Below are positions 62,125-64,000 of a DNA stretch of 64,000 bases, one piece after another. This DNA comes from Riptortus pedestris (Eukaryota; Arthropoda; Insecta; Hemiptera; Alydidae). The stretch lies in assembly GCA_019009955.1 (NCBI GenBank), contig CM032233.1, positions 11,565,001 to 11,629,000 of the forward strand, written 5' to 3'. Every line of letters starts with the position of its first letter. Within the stretch, counting starts at the first letter, position 1. The notes below the pieces were generated by a model. The model saw only the letters and a list, made by a program, of their open reading frames with translations, did not search any database and had not been told where the DNA came from. Made by a program: the position numbers and the translations under genes.

Positions 62125-62579
62125 CTGTTAACGCTCTAGCGGTCGCAATTTTCTTTTGATCGTTACCAAACTCGATATTTAAACGTTTTATGTAAAAATA
62201 AAGATCAAGTTCGTTAATGGCTGAAATCGGACCAGTGGGAGGAGGGGTTTAGAGGGGAGGATTTTCGAAAATTCGAAATATCTCCGTTACTATACGTCGG
62301 ATCGAAAAATTATATAGAATCAATCTTATTGCAAATTAAATTTACTATAAATAATGTTCATACATTTATTCTGTATCTTGAATATTAACCGAGATATTTG
62401 CATTTTTCTGTTTTCAGCTTCTGAGATGAGATCGGCTAACTTCGGGTCTAGTCGTGAGTTTCCGTCAAGTGCTAGTTCGGGCCGTTCCCATAACTGTTCG
62501 GCTCTCTATTCTGAAATTTCTCTATTGTAAAACTTCACGTGGGAAATCTGCTTAGTTTACGCAGCCCCTGCGTGACGGA
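62004..62579 (-). mobile_element. Family H copy
   Basis: Complete inverted copy: TTAGCAGATTTCCCTTAAGA, (TA)n (about 62063-62120), body with AACCGAGATATTTGCATTTT, and the 5' end GCAGCCCCTGCGTGACGGA. Confidence 0.85.
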
Positions 62580-62584
62580 CTTTT

Positions 62585-63179
62585 GAGATACTCATGACGT
62601 GATTTTCAAAAAATGTCTCCAAATGTCCCTCGATGATACCTAGTAGATGAGGCCCGTTCAAACTTGTATATATACCTATATATTTGTCTGTTGACGCTCT
62701 AGCGGTCGCAATTTTTGTCTTATCGTTACCAAACTTGATATATAATCGTTTTATACAAAAAGAAAGATCGAGTTCATTAACGGCAGAAATCGGACCAGGT
62801 GGAGGGACTGTTTAGAGGGGGAGAATTTCGAAAATTCTTAATATCTCTGTTATTATACGTCGGATCGAAAACTTGCATATAACAAATCTTATTGCAAATG
62901 TAATTTTCTACAAATGTTGCTATGTACATTTTTTCGCTATCTTGATTATTAACGGATATATGCGCATTAATAATTAGTTTTCTTATCCCGCCTTCAGGTA
63001 AACCCCCACTTATCCGACTCATGTCATATAAACAATAAGCAGTTATATTATGAAGCCATTTATATTTGAAGCCTGAATACCAAATATAGTCCTCATTGAA
63101 CATTTACTTTTTGAGATAAATGCAAATACGGGATGCACGTGGGAAATCTGCTTAGTTAACGCAGGCCCTAGTTGACGGA
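62585..63179 (-). mobile_element. Family H copy, 3' truncated
   Basis: Starts within the 3' region (ACTCATGACGTGATTTTCAA), has almost no (TA)n, and ends in a diverged 5' terminus GCAGGCCCTAGTTGACGGA. It lies directly behind the previous copy, head to tail. Confidence 0.8.
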
Positions 63180-63183
63180 CTTT

Positions 63184-63309
63184 TATGTCTTATCGTTACC
63201 AAAATTCATATATAATTGTTTTATATAAAAAGAAAGATTAAGTTCGTTAACATATGAAATAGAACCGGGGGAAGGAACTGTTTAGAGGGAGATTTTTTGA
63301 AGAAATTTG

Positions 63310-63366
<57 letters not shown>

Positions 63367-64000
63367 GTGCTGGGTTCCCACACACGTCGCGATTTTTTGT
63401 TTAATCGTTACGAAACTGAATATATAAGTGTTTATGTAAAAAGAAAGATCGAGTTCATTAACGATTGAAATCGGACCGGGGGAGGAGGGGTTTTAAGAGA
63501 AAAGGAATTTTCGAAAATTCTTATATATCTCCGTTATTATGCGCCCGGACCGAAAAATGATATAGCGCCATTTCTTATTGCAAAAGCATAGGTTCTATTA
63601 AATGTTATTCTTGTACATTGTTTGAATTATCTTTAATTATTAAACAAGTTATTTCCGTAATAATATATATTTATATATATAAATATAATAATAATAATAT
63701 ATTTGTCCTGTTAACCCAGCACTAGCGTCCCCGCGAATTTTTGTTTAATCGTTTACGAAACTGAATAATAAGAGTTTTAAGAAAAAGAAAAGATCAAGTT
63801 CGTTAACGGACTGAATCAGACCGGGGAGGAGGGGTTTAGAGAAGAGGAATTTCGAAAATTCTTAATATCTCCGTTATTATGCGCCGGACCGAAAAATGAT
63901 ATAGCGCCAATCTTATTGCAAAAGCAATGTTCTATAAATGTTATTCTGTACATTGTTTGATTATCTTTAATATTAACCGAGTTATTTCCGTATTTTAGAC
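63184..64000 (-). repeat. Tandem family H body fragments at the window edge
   Basis: Three partial bodies beginning near 63184, 63385 and 63715, each with AAAGATC(A/G)AGTTCGTTAAC-type and ATATCTCCGTTATTATGCGC-type blocks and (TA)-rich separators. The last two are nearly the same apart from many single-base insertions and deletions. Confidence 0.7.

Noticed and set aside
62777..63103. 108-residue minus-strand open frame
   Set aside because: It coincides with the family H body, which is not open in other copies.

Overview
This is a stretch of an AT-rich, intron-bearing animal genome, most likely an arthropod or other invertebrate. Three things point there: a gene with eight GT-AG exons; relics of I/R1-type, CR1/Jockey-type and other non-LTR elements alongside Tc1, piggyBac, pogo/Tigger-like and tRNA-SINE elements; and abundant (TA)n microsatellites. 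The species cannot be named from the sequence. Nearly all the short open reading frames are chance frames in repeats or introns.

The only host gene seen sits on the minus strand. Its coding exons run from 61487 down to 42434 and join in phase to give a 483-residue protein. It has an N-terminal membrane anchor, a Ser/Arg-rich linker with a short helical heptad stretch, and a C-terminal armadillo-repeat domain. This matches the ARMC10/ARMCX (Alex) group of mitochondrial outer-membrane proteins. Intron 1 holds a ~3.9 kb array of ~320-345 bp tandem repeats split by a 782-bp pogo/Tigger-like MITE. Downstream of the stop lies ~16.6 kb of AT-rich, nearly transposon-free DNA (25.8-42.4 kb). It may be a very long 3' UTR, with tandem poly(A) signals at its far end, and it contains a striking pre-miRNA-like hairpin at 37718-37799.

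The left 25.8 kb and the right end (61.9-64.0 kb) are packed with two short non-autonomous families. Family H is ~0.6-0.9 kb. It has a conserved 5' end, sub-terminal inverted repeats, an internal (TA)n tract and a 3' palindrome followed by CTAA. This architecture resembles non-autonomous Helitron/Helentron (DINE-1/HINE) elements. Family A is ~1.1 kb, carries a GTTT microsatellite and three diverged ~290-bp monomers, and often forms large palindromes. They are nested in and around relics of non-LTR elements (1.2-1.5, 2.4, 3.1-3.5, 6.4-7.4 and 18.4 kb), a Tc1-like transposon with a DD34E remnant (17.4-20.8 kb) and a piggyBac transposase (23.6-23.9 kb).

The sharp contrast between the repeat-choked flanks and the ~36 kb repeat-poor core coincides with the extent of the gene. 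The last ~0.6 kb contains two near-identical neighbouring copies differing by many one-base indels, which looks like an unpolished assembly end.
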